In this document: piece by piece, positions 1-8,873 of the stretch | Layout: every line of letters begins with the position of its first letter | Numbering within the stretch: the stretch's first letter is position 1 | DNA from: Chitinophaga filiformis | Lineage (GTDB): Bacteria; Bacteroidota; Bacteroidia; Chitinophagales; Chitinophagaceae | Assembly (NCBI RefSeq): GCF_021646545.1 | Contig: NZ_JAKIRP010000001.1 | Coordinates: forward strand, 1,426,001-1,490,000 | Length of the DNA stretch: 64,000 nt | Direction of reading: 5' to 3' | The notes under the pieces: model-generated | What the model saw: only the letters and a program-made list of their open reading frames with translations | Database searches by the model: none | What the model was told of the DNA's origin: nothing | Position numbers and translations under genes: made by a program

Positions 1-790
1 CATCTGCATTACGGAGCTGTTCCGCCAGCACCTTGGGCTGCATAACAGAGGTGAATATACGTACCCCGATATTGTTCTGAAGACGTTTCAGCTTGTAGAT
101 ATTGTTGTCAAATACTTTCACAGAAGCGCCTAAGGCCATAGCGGTCCTGGCGGCGAATTCACCTACAATACCAGCTCCTATGATCACTACCTTGGTAGGA
201 GGGATGCCGGTCACCCCGCCCAGCAGGATTCCCTTTCCCTTATTCCCATTACTGAGGTACTGCCCTGCGAGCAGCATCACAGCGCCACCTGCTATTTCGC
301 TCATAGCCCTTACGATCGGGTAAGTGCCTGCATCATCTTTCAGGTTCTCAAAAGAAAGAAGCGTGATCCTTTTTTCCATCATTTTCTGTACCTGCTCTAT
401 CTTCAGGGCAGCCAGGTGGATGGGGGAAATAACGATCTGATGAGGATGCAGCAGTTCTATTTCTTCGTCATTCAGCGGAGCAGACTTTACGATGATCTCT
501 GCTTTGAATACTTCCTTCTTGTCATACAGAATCTCAGCGCCGGCCTCCGAAAAATCGGTATCGTAGAAATGTGAGCCGTCGCCAGCTTTATGTTCCACTA
601 CGATATGATGACCATTGCTGGCTAATATACTGACTGCATCCGGTGTTAATGCTATGCGGTTTTCCTGGAAGGAAGTCTCTTTAGGTATACCAATAAATAA
701 ACGGGAGTTTTTTTGTGGAATATCTAACGTTTCTTCCAGTGGTGAATACGTAAAACCAGCACTCACAACAGGTTTTTGCCTTTGCTCCAT
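1..790 (-). CDS. ald: Alanine dehydrogenase (3' part outside window)
   Basis: The frame opens at ATG 790 and runs off the left edge, giving 263 codons without a stop. The N-terminal part contains GIPKE followed by ENRIALTP, which is the start of the alanine dehydrogenase/pyridine nucleotide transhydrogenase family. Near residue 200 it has an NAD-binding GAGIVG turn followed by a strand ending in D. The family interconverts L-alanine and pyruvate with NAD. It lies 67 bases downstream of tsaE on the same strand, so the two are probably co-transcribed. A transhydrogenase alpha subunit is the main alternative and needs the missing C-terminus to exclude. Confidence 0.82.
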   Translation of the reverse strand, partial: MEQRQKPVVSAGFTYSPLEETLDIPQKNSRLFIGIPKETSFQENRIALTPDAVSILASNGHHIVVEHKAGDGSHFYDTDFSEAGAEILYDKKEVFKAEIIVKSAPLNDEEIELLHPHQIVISPIHLAALKIEQVQKMMEKRITLLSFENLKDDAGTYPIVRAMSEIAGGAVMLLAGQYLSNGNKGKGILLGGVTGIPPTKVVIIGAGIVGEFAARTAMALGASVKVFDNNIYKLKRLQNNIGVRIFTSVMQPKVLAEQLRNAD

Positions 791-857
791 ATGATTATCA
801 AGATTGGTCCGGGTGATTTTTTCCGCGTATTCAAAGATACGTCATTTGTTCAAAGCA

Positions 858-1280
858 TTATCCGGCGCGTAACAGCCTTTTTTTGTCGGGTAATACCGAT
901 AGTTGCAGCCGGACAGTATCCGGTGGTAGTAAGTCATTGATGATGTCAGGCCATTCTACGAAACTTATTGCATGATCGTGATATAATGTGTCTTCAACGC
1001 CCGCTGCTATGGCTTCTTCTTCGTCCTTTAACCGGTAAAGGTCCAGGTGATATATGGTATATTCCTGACCGTTTTCCCGGAATGCATATTCGTTTATGAT
1101 TGAAAAAGTAGGACTCGCAGTAGCATCTTCCACGCCCCTGGCAGTGCAAAGCGCTTTTATGAAAGTGGTCTTACCTGCTCCCATCGGCCCTTCCAGGGTA
1201 AATATATGTTGCCCCTTGTAATGTTGCCAGAAGCTCTCTGCGGTTGCCGGCAGCTCTTCCTGAGAAAATGTCCATTCCAT
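858..1280 (-). CDS. tsaE: tRNA threonylcarbamoyladenosine biosynthesis ATPase TsaE
   Basis: This 140-residue protein has the usual size of TsaE, the ATPase that works with TsaB and TsaD to make the t6A37 modification of ANN-decoding tRNAs. A Walker A motif GPMGAGKTT lies at residues 31-39, followed by SPTFSIINEY and YHLDLYRL, both typical of the family, and FVEWP near the C-terminus. It is the first gene of a minus-strand pair with the alanine dehydrogenase. The ATG at 1280 is preceded by an AT-rich leader with no obvious Shine-Dalgarno sequence, as is common in Bacteroidota. Confidence 0.93.
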   Translation of the reverse strand: MEWTFSQEELPATAESFWQHYKGQHIFTLEGPMGAGKTTFIKALCTARGVEDATASPTFSIINEYAFRENGQEYTIYHLDLYRLKDEEEAIAAGVEDTLYHDHAISFVEWPDIINDLLPPDTVRLQLSVLPDKKRLLRAG

Positions 1281-1474
1281 GCAGTAAATTTAGCTAATTA
1301 CTATATCATTGGTTGCTACTGAGTTGCATTAAAAGTAGAACCTGCCGGAATGAATTGATTATCTGTACGATAAGCAGGGGTGCCGATACCCCGTTGCATT
1401 AATATTTTATTCACGTAAAACAGTGCTTGGTACCTTTGTTTAGGTATTTTGATATTAATATTATTCGCTGAATC

Positions 1475-3580
1475 ATGGAAACGATCAGTTGTAAAGTAAG
1501 AGGTATGCACTGCACCAATTGCGCGCAATCGGTGTCAAGATACCTGGAAAATAAAGGGATGCAGGACGTGAACGTGAGCTTTGCCACAGAAGAGTTGAGT
1601 TTTACCTTACCAGAGGGTATCACCTCTGCAAGCGATGTGCTGAATGGCATTAACCAGATGGGATACCAGATTATATTGCCCGACCAGCCTCAGCCCAGAC
1701 ATTCGTTCCTGAATACCCTGACCTTTAAATTCTTTTTCTGCGCCGTTTTTACAGCTCCCTTATTACTGCATATGTGGGTGAACTGGGCCTGGCTGCACAA
1801 TACGTACGTACAGTTGGCCTTATCTACCCCCGTATACCTGATGGGCATGTGGCACTTCGGTCGCAGTGCCTGGAGATCGCTGGTGAACAGGCTGGCCAAT
1901 ATGGATGTATTGATTACACTGGGCGCCACGGCTGCTTACGGATATAGCCTTACAGGCACCCTGCTGCAGTTGGGCAGCGATTATATGTTCTATGAAACAG
2001 CTGCCGCGATCATTACGCTGGTGTTCCTTGGCAACCTGCTGGAAGAGCGCTCCGTAAAACAAACTACTACTGCCATTGCTGATCTGGCAAGAATGCAGGT
2101 GACCACCGCAAGACTGATCCAGGAACATGGCAATCATGAGCATATCCAGATTGTCGATAACCAGACCCTCAAACCAGGAGATAAAGTACTGGTAAATACC
2201 GGCGACAAGATCCCGATGGATGGTACCATCTACTGGGGTAGCGGCCATATCAATGAGTCAATGATAACCGGTGAAAGTTCACCTGTAGCCAAAAGTGAAA
2301 AGCACAAGGTGATTGGTGGTACTATACTGGAAGAAGGCAGTATTAAAATGTTCATTACCGCCACCGGTAAGGATACAGTCTTGTCCTATATCATAGAATT
2401 GGTTAAACAGGCACAAAGCGCCAAGCCCAATATGCAAAAGCTGGCCGACAGGATCAGTGGTGTTTTTGTACCGCTGGTATTGGGTATTGCCATTGCTACT
2501 TTTCTGGGCTGGCTCATTTGGGGTAATGTCACTGCAGGTGAAGCCATCATGAAAAGCATCGCAGTGCTGGTTATTGCCTGCCCATGTGCCATGGGACTAG
2601 CCACACCGGCTGCCGTAATGGTTGGACTGGGACGCGCTGCTCACAACGGGATACTTATCAAAGGCGCCAATACGCTGGAAGCATTCAAGGATATTAAATA
2701 TGTAGTGCTGGATAAAACCGGTACACTTACCACCGGTAAGTTACAGGTGGGGAAGTATCATTTTGAGGGAATGACAGAACAGGAGTTCAAAAAGATAGTT
2801 TATAGCCTTGAAAAATACTCTTCTCACCCTATAGCCCGCTCTCTTTCCGGATTATGGAAAGGGGAGGGAGAAACGCCCTTACAGCAGGTAAGGGAGATAA
2901 AAGGCCGGGGAATGCAGGCTAAAGATGCGGCAGACAATGAGTGGCAACTCGGCTCCTTTGCAATGGCAGAAAAAGTCACCTCAGATGACAGTCATAACAT
3001 CTATCTGTTGAAGAACGGGCAACTGGCAGGCTGGATCGATTTTACAGATGAGATCAGGCCGGACGCCGCGTCGATGGTTAAACAGCTGCAACAGCGGGGT
3101 ATTAAACCGGTCTTACTGAGTGGAGACACTGCACGTAAATGCCGGGAGCTGGCCGCTCAGACAGGTATTACAGAAGTGTTTGCGGGACAAACACCTGAAC
3201 AGAAACTGCAGAAAATAGACGCTCTCATGAAGGGGGCTGCCGTAGCCATGGTGGGAGACGGTATCAATGATGCACCGGCACTGGCCAGAGCCAGCATTGG
3301 TATCTCTCTGAGTGATGCTACTCATGTAGCGATGCAGAGCGCCAATGTAATACTGCTCAACAACCGACTTTCTTCCCTGCCACTGGCACTGGGGCTGGGA
3401 CGTCATACTTATCTCACCATTAAACAGAATCTTTTCTGGGCCTTCATTTATAACATCATTGCCATTCCTTTTGCAGCCTTTGGGGTATTAAGCCCGATAT
3501 CCGGCGCAGGCATCATGGCACTTTCTGATATCGTACTGGCAGTAAATTCTGTGAGACTGCGTTATAAGAGAGTGATCTGA
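1475..3580 (+). CDS. copA: Copper-translocating P1B-type ATPase
   Basis: The 701-residue protein is an inner-membrane heavy-metal pump. A single heavy-metal-associated domain opens it, with the metal-binding pair C13/C16 in MHCTNC. Membrane segments follow, then the actuator TGES motif, the transmembrane metal site CPC at residues 369-371, the phosphorylated D413 in DKTGTLT, the SHP nucleotide-domain motif, and GDGINDAP. CPC with this N-terminal motif indicates monovalent copper (or silver) export. No copper chaperone or CueR/CsoR regulator is adjacent. It lies 194 bases from the divergent tsaE gene and just upstream of recQ. Confidence 0.92.
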   Translation: METISCKVRGMHCTNCAQSVSRYLENKGMQDVNVSFATEELSFTLPEGITSASDVLNGINQMGYQIILPDQPQPRHSFLNTLTFKFFFCAVFTAPLLLHMWVNWAWLHNTYVQLALSTPVYLMGMWHFGRSAWRSLVNRLANMDVLITLGATAAYGYSLTGTLLQLGSDYMFYETAAAIITLVFLGNLLEERSVKQTTTAIADLARMQVTTARLIQEHGNHEHIQIVDNQTLKPGDKVLVNTGDKIPMDGTIYWGSGHINESMITGESSPVAKSEKHKVIGGTILEEGSIKMFITATGKDTVLSYIIELVKQAQSAKPNMQKLADRISGVFVPLVLGIAIATFLGWLIWGNVTAGEAIMKSIAVLVIACPCAMGLATPAAVMVGLGRAAHNGILIKGANTLEAFKDIKYVVLDKTGTLTTGKLQVGKYHFEGMTEQEFKKIVYSLEKYSSHPIARSLSGLWKGEGETPLQQVREIKGRGMQAKDAADNEWQLGSFAMAEKVTSDDSHNIYLLKNGQLAGWIDFTDEIRPDAASMVKQLQQRGIKPVLLSGDTARKCRELAAQTGITEVFAGQTPEQKLQKIDALMKGAAVAMVGDGINDAPALARASIGISLSDATHVAMQSANVILLNNRLSSLPLALGLGRHTYLTIKQNLFWAFIYNIIAIPFAAFGVLSPISGAGIMALSDIVLAVNSVRLRYKRVI

Positions 3581-3632
3581 GCCCCTGCATGTGCAGATGT
3601 GAGCAATTCTTTATTTTTACAGCTGCACTGAT

Positions 3633-5537
3633 ATGGCCAATCCATCCGACATACTCAAAAAATACTGGGGATATACACAATTCCGTCCTTTACAGGAAGA
3701 GATCATCCAATCTGTCAGCAGCGGAACGGATACACTCGCGTTGCTCCCAACAGGCGGAGGAAAATCCATCTGTTTCCAGGTGCCGGCTATGCTCCGGAAT
3801 GGTGTATGTATCGTGGTCACGCCACTTATCGCCCTGATGAAAGACCAGGTAGCCAATCTGCAAAAACGGAATATACCTGCAGTGGCCATCTATGCGGGCA
3901 TGTACTACCAGGATGTGGAGAGACTGCTGGAAGAGGCCCGCAGAGGAAAATACAAGTTCCTCTATGTTTCTCCCGAACGCCTGCAAAGCAAGCGTTTCCT
4001 GGAATATTGTGACGGTATGCCTGTAAATCTGCTGGCCATTGATGAAGCGCACTGTATCTCCCAGTGGGGGTATGACTTCAGACCGGCCTATCTTGAAATT
4101 GCGGCTATCAGGAGCTATTTTCCCGGAGTGCCCTTACTGGCACTGACCGCATCGGCTACCCCTAAAGTACAGCAGGACATTTGCGGGAAGCTGCTGATGA
4201 AACAGCCGGCTATATTCACTAAAAGTTTCGCCCGTCACAATCTTTCCTATAGTGTTATTGAAGAAGATAATAAACCGGAGAAATTAAAGCATATCCTGCA
4301 GCGTGTGCAGGGCAGTGCTATTGTGTATTGCCGTAACCGTAAACGTACGCGGGAAGTGGCTGATATGCTGGAAAAAAGTGGAATTGCTGCCACCTATTAT
4401 CATGCGGGATTGACCGGCGAGGAACGTGCGGTACGCCAGGAGCTGTGGCTGAACAACCGCATAAGGGTCATGGCATGTACCAATGCCTTTGGTATGGGGA
4501 TAGATAAACCCAACGTGCGTGTGGTTATTCATTACGACGCTACCGATGGGCTGGAAGCTTATTACCAGGAAGCCGGCCGCGCCGGAAGGGATGAAAAGAA
4601 GGCATATGCCGTATTAATGTATCAGCAACAGGAGCTGACCGAGATGGTCAGGATGATGGAGCTGCAGTTCCCTGAAGTGTCGGAGATCCGCGAGGTGTAC
4701 CAGTGCCTCGTGAACTACCTGCAGGTAGCAGTGGGCAGTGCGGAAGGGGTGTATTATGATTTTGACATCAACGACTTTGTCCGGAAGTTTGAACTGAATA
4801 TTACAATTGCATATAGTGCATTGAGAATACTCGAACAGGAAGGTATCCTGCAGCTGAGCGAAAGTGTGTTTATGCCTTCCCGTGTTGAGTTTGTCATCAG
4901 CAAACAAACACTGTATGATTTTACAGATATGCAGCCGGTATATGATCCCTTGCTGCAAACCTTGCTGCGCACTTATGAAGGCATTTTTGATACACCGGTA
5001 CCAGTGTATGAAAAGCAGGTAGCCAGGCTGATGAGAAAACCGGAATCACAGGTCATAGAATGGTTGCAGCAGTTACATCAGCGTCGTATCCTGAAGTATA
5101 ATCAACGCAAGGAAGAACCTCAGTTATGCTTTACGCAGGAGCGTGTTTCTGCACAGCACCTGCGTATCGATACAGCCAGGATAAAGGAGCGGATGCAGGT
5201 TTATAAAGAGCGGCTGGATGCTATGCTGGATTATATCCGCAACAGGGATGTGTGCCGTACCCGGATGTTGGTTCAATATTTCGGAGAGAAGAATGCAACT
5301 GCCTGCGGAGTATGTGATGTATGTGTAGAGAAAAAGAAAAAGCCATTGGAAGGGAAGGAAGCGCAGGAAATAGCAGCACAGCTGATGGCACAATTACAGG
5401 CGGAGCCAATGGAATGGACAGAAGTACGCAACAGGTTATTATCAGTAAAAGAAGACGCATTGCTGGACGTGATGCAGTATTTGATAGCAGAAGGAAGAGC
5501 AGGCAGGGATGAACATGGCAGAGTGCATTTATTGTAA
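3633..5537 (+). CDS. recQ: ATP-dependent DNA helicase RecQ
   Basis: The 634-residue protein carries the superfamily 2 helicase core: Walker A TGGGKS at residues 40-45, the DEAH box at 137-140, and an arginine-rich AGRAGRDEK motif VI. A RecQ-type zinc site is formed by C541, C558, C561 and C564. About 70 residues follow the zinc site, and these lack a recognisable HRDC domain, so this is the shorter RecQ type. It unwinds DNA 3' to 5' in recombination and replication-fork repair. The start ATG at 3633 follows copA by 52 bases. Transcription probably ends at the strong palindrome at 5542-5596. Confidence 0.93.
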   Translation: MANPSDILKKYWGYTQFRPLQEEIIQSVSSGTDTLALLPTGGGKSICFQVPAMLRNGVCIVVTPLIALMKDQVANLQKRNIPAVAIYAGMYYQDVERLLEEARRGKYKFLYVSPERLQSKRFLEYCDGMPVNLLAIDEAHCISQWGYDFRPAYLEIAAIRSYFPGVPLLALTASATPKVQQDICGKLLMKQPAIFTKSFARHNLSYSVIEEDNKPEKLKHILQRVQGSAIVYCRNRKRTREVADMLEKSGIAATYYHAGLTGEERAVRQELWLNNRIRVMACTNAFGMGIDKPNVRVVIHYDATDGLEAYYQEAGRAGRDEKKAYAVLMYQQQELTEMVRMMELQFPEVSEIREVYQCLVNYLQVAVGSAEGVYYDFDINDFVRKFELNITIAYSALRILEQEGILQLSESVFMPSRVEFVISKQTLYDFTDMQPVYDPLLQTLLRTYEGIFDTPVPVYEKQVARLMRKPESQVIEWLQQLHQRRILKYNQRKEEPQLCFTQERVSAQHLRIDTARIKERMQVYKERLDAMLDYIRNRDVCRTRMLVQYFGEKNATACGVCDVCVEKKKKPLEGKEAQEIAAQLMAQLQAEPMEWTEVRNRLLSVKEDALLDVMQYLIAEGRAGRDEHGRVHLL

Positions 5538-5541
5538 GTAT

Positions 5542-5596
5542 ATATAAAAAGCAAGGGGCCGTATCAACACATGATACGGCCCCTTGCTTTTTATAT
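5542..5596. terminator. Bidirectional intrinsic terminator, 24-bp stem
   Basis: A perfect 24-bp inverted repeat (5542-5565 and 5573-5596) encloses a 7-base loop. The stem carries a GC-rich core flanked by A-tracts and T-tracts, so it gives a U-run on both strands. It sits between the convergent recQ and oxidoreductase genes and should serve both. Confidence 0.93.
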
Positions 5597-5605
5597 CCAT
5601 AGCGG

Positions 5606-6652
5606 TTACAGCTTGATGATCTTTCCTTCTTTACTGCTCTGGAACGCAGTTTCAATCACACGGATCACATTTACGGCATCTGCTGGTTCTACTGGTACGG
5701 GAGCTCCCTGGGTAAGCGCCTTGTGCATAGCGTCAAAATATTCCAGGTAGTCTCCTTTTGGAGAAGGCAGATATTTTCTGATCACTTCACCGTCTTTTTC
5801 TGTGTGCAGCAGGCCCCATTCGTGAATGCCTTCCACGCCCCATCCGGGAGCGCCCGGCATCAGGCCCTGTTGCAGCATGGTTTCCTGTGTATCGGCTTTA
5901 GTCTTGATGAAAGAGCCTTTACGCCCATGAAACTGGTAAGAGGGGATAGGCTCGCGGGTGATGTAACTACACTTCAGGCGCACACGCAAATTATCGTAGA
6001 AGAATACCAGCTCAAAATAATCATCCACAATAGACTCTTTACGGATGATACGGATATCCGCCCAGATAGAATCCGGCAAGCCGAATAGTTGCAGTGCCTG
6101 GTCTACCAGGTGGGAACCGAGGTCATATAGACCACCGGTGCCTGGTAAAGCGGCTTCTTTGTGTTTCTTATAGCTTAGTTCCTCACGGTAACGGTCATAG
6201 TGGATCTCTGCCTCCAGAATGTCTCCGAGGTCGCCGCTGGCGATGACCTGCCGTACGATCTTGAAATCACTATCAAAACGGCGGTTATGGTATACGCTTA
6301 GTAACAGTCCCTTGCTTTTGGCCAGTTTTGTCAGTTCCTGTCCTTCCACAGACGTAACAGTGAATGGCTTTTCCACAATTACATGTTTACCGGCATTCAA
6401 TGCCGCCTTGGTATATTCGTAATGTGTATAGTTTGGCGTGTTAACGACGATCAGTTCCAGGGAATCGTCCTGGAGCATTTCTTCCACACTCTTGTACACC
6501 TTCACCTCCGGATACCTTTCCTGCGCCATGTGTTTGCTTCTTTCCACTACGGCCGTGAATGCAAAGCCGGGATGTACATGAATAAAAGGGGCGTGAAAAA
6601 TATGGCCTGACATGCCATATGCACATATACCGGTCTTGATAATTCTTTCCAT
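5606..6652 (-). CDS. Gfo/Idh/MocA-family NAD(P)-dependent oxidoreductase
   Basis: This 348-residue protein has an N-terminal Rossmann fold (GICAYGMSG, residues 8-16) and the family lysine motif EKPF near residue 95. A C-terminal alpha/beta domain contains a GGLYDLGSHLVD stretch typical of Gfo/Idh/MocA enzymes. The overall form resembles the YdgJ-like branch, which acts on sugars or sugar alcohols. The substrate cannot be read from sequence and no sugar gene cluster is nearby. It ends against the shared terminator with recQ. Confidence 0.85.
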   Translation of the reverse strand: MERIIKTGICAYGMSGHIFHAPFIHVHPGFAFTAVVERSKHMAQERYPEVKVYKSVEEMLQDDSLELIVVNTPNYTHYEYTKAALNAGKHVIVEKPFTVTSVEGQELTKLAKSKGLLLSVYHNRRFDSDFKIVRQVIASGDLGDILEAEIHYDRYREELSYKKHKEAALPGTGGLYDLGSHLVDQALQLFGLPDSIWADIRIIRKESIVDDYFELVFFYDNLRVRLKCSYITREPIPSYQFHGRKGSFIKTKADTQETMLQQGLMPGAPGWGVEGIHEWGLLHTEKDGEVIRKYLPSPKGDYLEYFDAMHKALTQGAPVPVEPADAVNVIRVIETAFQSSKEGKIIKL

Positions 6653-6706
6653 GAAATCCTGGTTTTGTTCTGTTAAGGCAATAAGATAGTGAATATTCGG
6701 TATTTC

Positions 6707-8269
6707 TTAGAACCAACTGCTCTTCTTACTGCTTTTGCCGCCCAGCCCCAGCGCGCCCAGCAGGCTGCGGGTAATGATATTTGCTGCAGTACGGCCGGCC
6801 TGACGTGCAGCAGAGCTGGTCAGTACAGTTTCCAGGATGCTCTTTTCTTCTTTTTGTCTGCCACCACCTTTGGAAGATGCCTTTTCTTCGGTTTCTTTGG
6901 CCGTTTTTTCGGCAGCTTCTTCCAGTTTGGCTGTTAGTATCTCATAAGCGCTATCGTTATCTATTTCGCGGTTATATTTCTTTACCAGCTTAGAGGAATT
7001 GACAATAGCATCTGCCTCTGTATCCGACAATACGTCCATACGGGAGCGTGGTGCTACCAGCATGGTGGCTGCCAGCGGTGTAGGTTGTCCTTTTTCGTTC
7101 AAACACGTAATGAGTGCTTCCCCGATACCGATCTGTGTCAGCAGTTCATCCGTTTTATAGTACTCAGACAGCGGATAGTTCTCTGCTGTTGTTTTGATGG
7201 CTTTTCTGTCATTGGCAGTGAATGCACGCAATGCATGCTGCACTTTCATACCCAGCTGCCCGAGCACAGATGGCGGAACGTCCATAGGGTTCTGCGTGCA
7301 GAAGAATATACCTACGCCCTTGGAACGTATCAGTTTGATGATCGTCTCAATCTGTTGCAGTAGTGCGGTGCTGGCTTCCTGGAAGATGAGGTGGGCCTCG
7401 TCAATGAACATCACCAGTTTTGGTTTTTCAAGATCGCCTTCTTCCGGCAAGGTAGCATACAGTTCTGCCAGTAAGCTTAACATGAAAGTGGAGAATAACT
7501 TCGGACGATCCTGAATATCTGCTACCCTTACGATAGAGATAATACCCCTGCCATCATCGCTGATACGCATCAGATCATCTACTTCAAAAGAGGCTTCTCC
7601 GAAGAAAAGATCTGCGCCCTGCTGTTCCAGACCGATCACCTTGCGGAGAATGGTACCTGCTGATGTGGTAGAGATCTTACCATAGTCTTTTTCCATTTCT
7701 GCCTTGCCTTCATCACTTACGAACTGTAGTACTTTCTTGAAATCTTTCAGGTCAAGCAGCGGCAGTTTATTGTCGTCACAGTATTTGAATATCATCGATA
7801 CCAGGCCTTCCTGGGTATCATTCAGCTCAAGTATTTTGGAAAGCAGCACTGGTCCGAATTCACTCACGGTCGCACGGAGGCGGGCGCCTTTTTCCTTACT
7901 CAGGGAAAGCAGTTCCGTTGGATAAGCGGCAGGCGACCAGCTGCCACCTATTTTCTGGTAACGTTCTTCGATCTTCGGACTGGCGGTTCCTGCGGCAGCA
8001 ATGCCGCTCAGGTCTCCTTTTATGTCCATCAGCAATACAGGTACGCTGGCGTCGCTCAATGCTTCTGCAATCACCTGCAGTGTTTTGGTTTTACCGGTTC
8101 CGGTGGCGCCGGCTATCAGGCCATGCCTGTTCAGTGTTTTCAGTGGCAGGGATACATCCGCGCCGGTGATTACTTCGCCATCCAGCATGGCACATCCCAG
8201 TTTTATATGTTCACCTTTAAAGGAATAACCGTTTTGTATATACTCCAGAAATGCTTCTTTCGTTGCCAT
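6707..8269 (-). CDS. HerA-like / DUF853 family ATPase
   Basis: The 520-residue protein resembles E. coli YjgR (DUF853), a HerA/FtsK-superfamily ATPase. Walker A is GATGTGKT at residues 54-61 and Walker B is LVMFIDEAH with D290-E291. The motif FCTQNPMDVP after it matches sensor regions of HerA-type proteins. The C-terminal part, about residues 430-520, is charged, low in complexity and ends in a glycine/serine-rich tail. The cellular role of this family is not established. DNA translocation or processing is the usual inference. It stands alone, with unrelated genes on either side. Confidence 0.85.
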   Translation of the reverse strand: MATKEAFLEYIQNGYSFKGEHIKLGCAMLDGEVITGADVSLPLKTLNRHGLIAGATGTGKTKTLQVIAEALSDASVPVLLMDIKGDLSGIAAAGTASPKIEERYQKIGGSWSPAAYPTELLSLSKEKGARLRATVSEFGPVLLSKILELNDTQEGLVSMIFKYCDDNKLPLLDLKDFKKVLQFVSDEGKAEMEKDYGKISTTSAGTILRKVIGLEQQGADLFFGEASFEVDDLMRISDDGRGIISIVRVADIQDRPKLFSTFMLSLLAELYATLPEEGDLEKPKLVMFIDEAHLIFQEASTALLQQIETIIKLIRSKGVGIFFCTQNPMDVPPSVLGQLGMKVQHALRAFTANDRKAIKTTAENYPLSEYYKTDELLTQIGIGEALITCLNEKGQPTPLAATMLVAPRSRMDVLSDTEADAIVNSSKLVKKYNREIDNDSAYEILTAKLEEAAEKTAKETEEKASSKGGGRQKEEKSILETVLTSSAARQAGRTAANIITRSLLGALGLGGKSSKKSSWF

Positions 8270-8336
8270 GATGTATTAAAATTTTTGTTGAAGATATGGA
8301 AAAGCGGTTTTGGACAAAAGGGGTAATAAAAAATTC

Positions 8337-8391
8337 AGGGACCAAGTATGAAGAATAATGCCGATGCATTTGTTCTTCACGCTTAGTCCCT
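8337..8391 (-). terminator. Terminator-like hairpin after the GroES-like gene
   Basis: Imperfect 19-base arms (8337-8355 and 8373-8391, with a few mismatches or wobbles) form a hairpin. On the minus strand this is followed directly by a run of T. It lies between the GroES-like gene and the HerA-like gene, in the only gap of that area. Confidence 0.6.
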
Positions 8392-8422
8392 AATGCGTAT
8401 CTTCTACTGTATTATAACAGGC

Positions 8423-8803
8423 TTATAGTTCTTCTTCTCTCTCGAGGAGTAATATAGCACCCTGTGGAACGATGAAATATTTCTCACCCTGATAGACCAC
8501 TTCTGTAGAGCCGCTAACCAGGAAGATGGCCAGATCACCCTCTTTTGCCTGGAGGGGGATGTATTTCACTTTCTCTTCTTCCGGTTTCCACGCCTCATCT
8601 TCTTCGCTGGGTAAGGGCAGTGCATAGCCAGGTCCGGTTTTGATCACATAACCCTGTTGCACTTTCTCCTTTTCCTGCATGCCCGGAGGAAGATATAAGC
8701 CGCTTTCTGTGCGCTCGTTGGGGGTGGTTGGTTTAATCAGCACCCGGTCTCCTACAACTATTAGCTTCTTCAATTTATTGTCTTGAGTCAAATGTATCGC
8801 CAT
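8423..8803 (-). CDS. GroES/Cpn10-like co-chaperonin family protein
   Basis: A longer frame extends to 8965, but the start chosen is ATG 8803, because GGAGGTA lies at 8811-8817 on the minus strand, seven bases upstream. The 126-residue product has a Cpn10 fold signature: VVGDRVLIKP, then a glycine-rich mobile-loop-like segment ESGLYLPPG, and a C-terminal EKYFIVPQGAILLL. It is longer than true GroES (about 97 residues) because of an acidic insertion after TGPG near residue 55. No groEL is adjacent. It is probably a second, divergent co-chaperone rather than the housekeeping GroES. Confidence 0.78.
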   Translation of the reverse strand: MAIHLTQDNKLKKLIVVGDRVLIKPTTPNERTESGLYLPPGMQEKEKVQQGYVIKTGPGYALPLPSEEDEAWKPEEEKVKYIPLQAKEGDLAIFLVSGSTEVVYQGEKYFIVPQGAILLLEREEEL

Positions 8804-8810
8804 GGTAATG

Positions 8811-8827
8811 TACCTCCGGCAAAGATA
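8811..8827 (-). promoter_or_regulatory. -7 element and Shine-Dalgarno of the GroES-like gene
   Basis: On the minus strand the bases 8820-8827 read TATCTTTG, a perfect Bacteroidota -7 box (TAnnTTTG). GGAGGTA at 8811-8817 is an unusually strong Shine-Dalgarno sequence for this phylum. The two are so close that a transcript starting from this box would begin inside the ribosome site, so only one of them may be functional from this promoter. Confidence 0.5.
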
Positions 8828-8873
8828 TTGCAAAATGCGTGCAGCAGGGAGATCTGGTGCCAATATGGCACAC

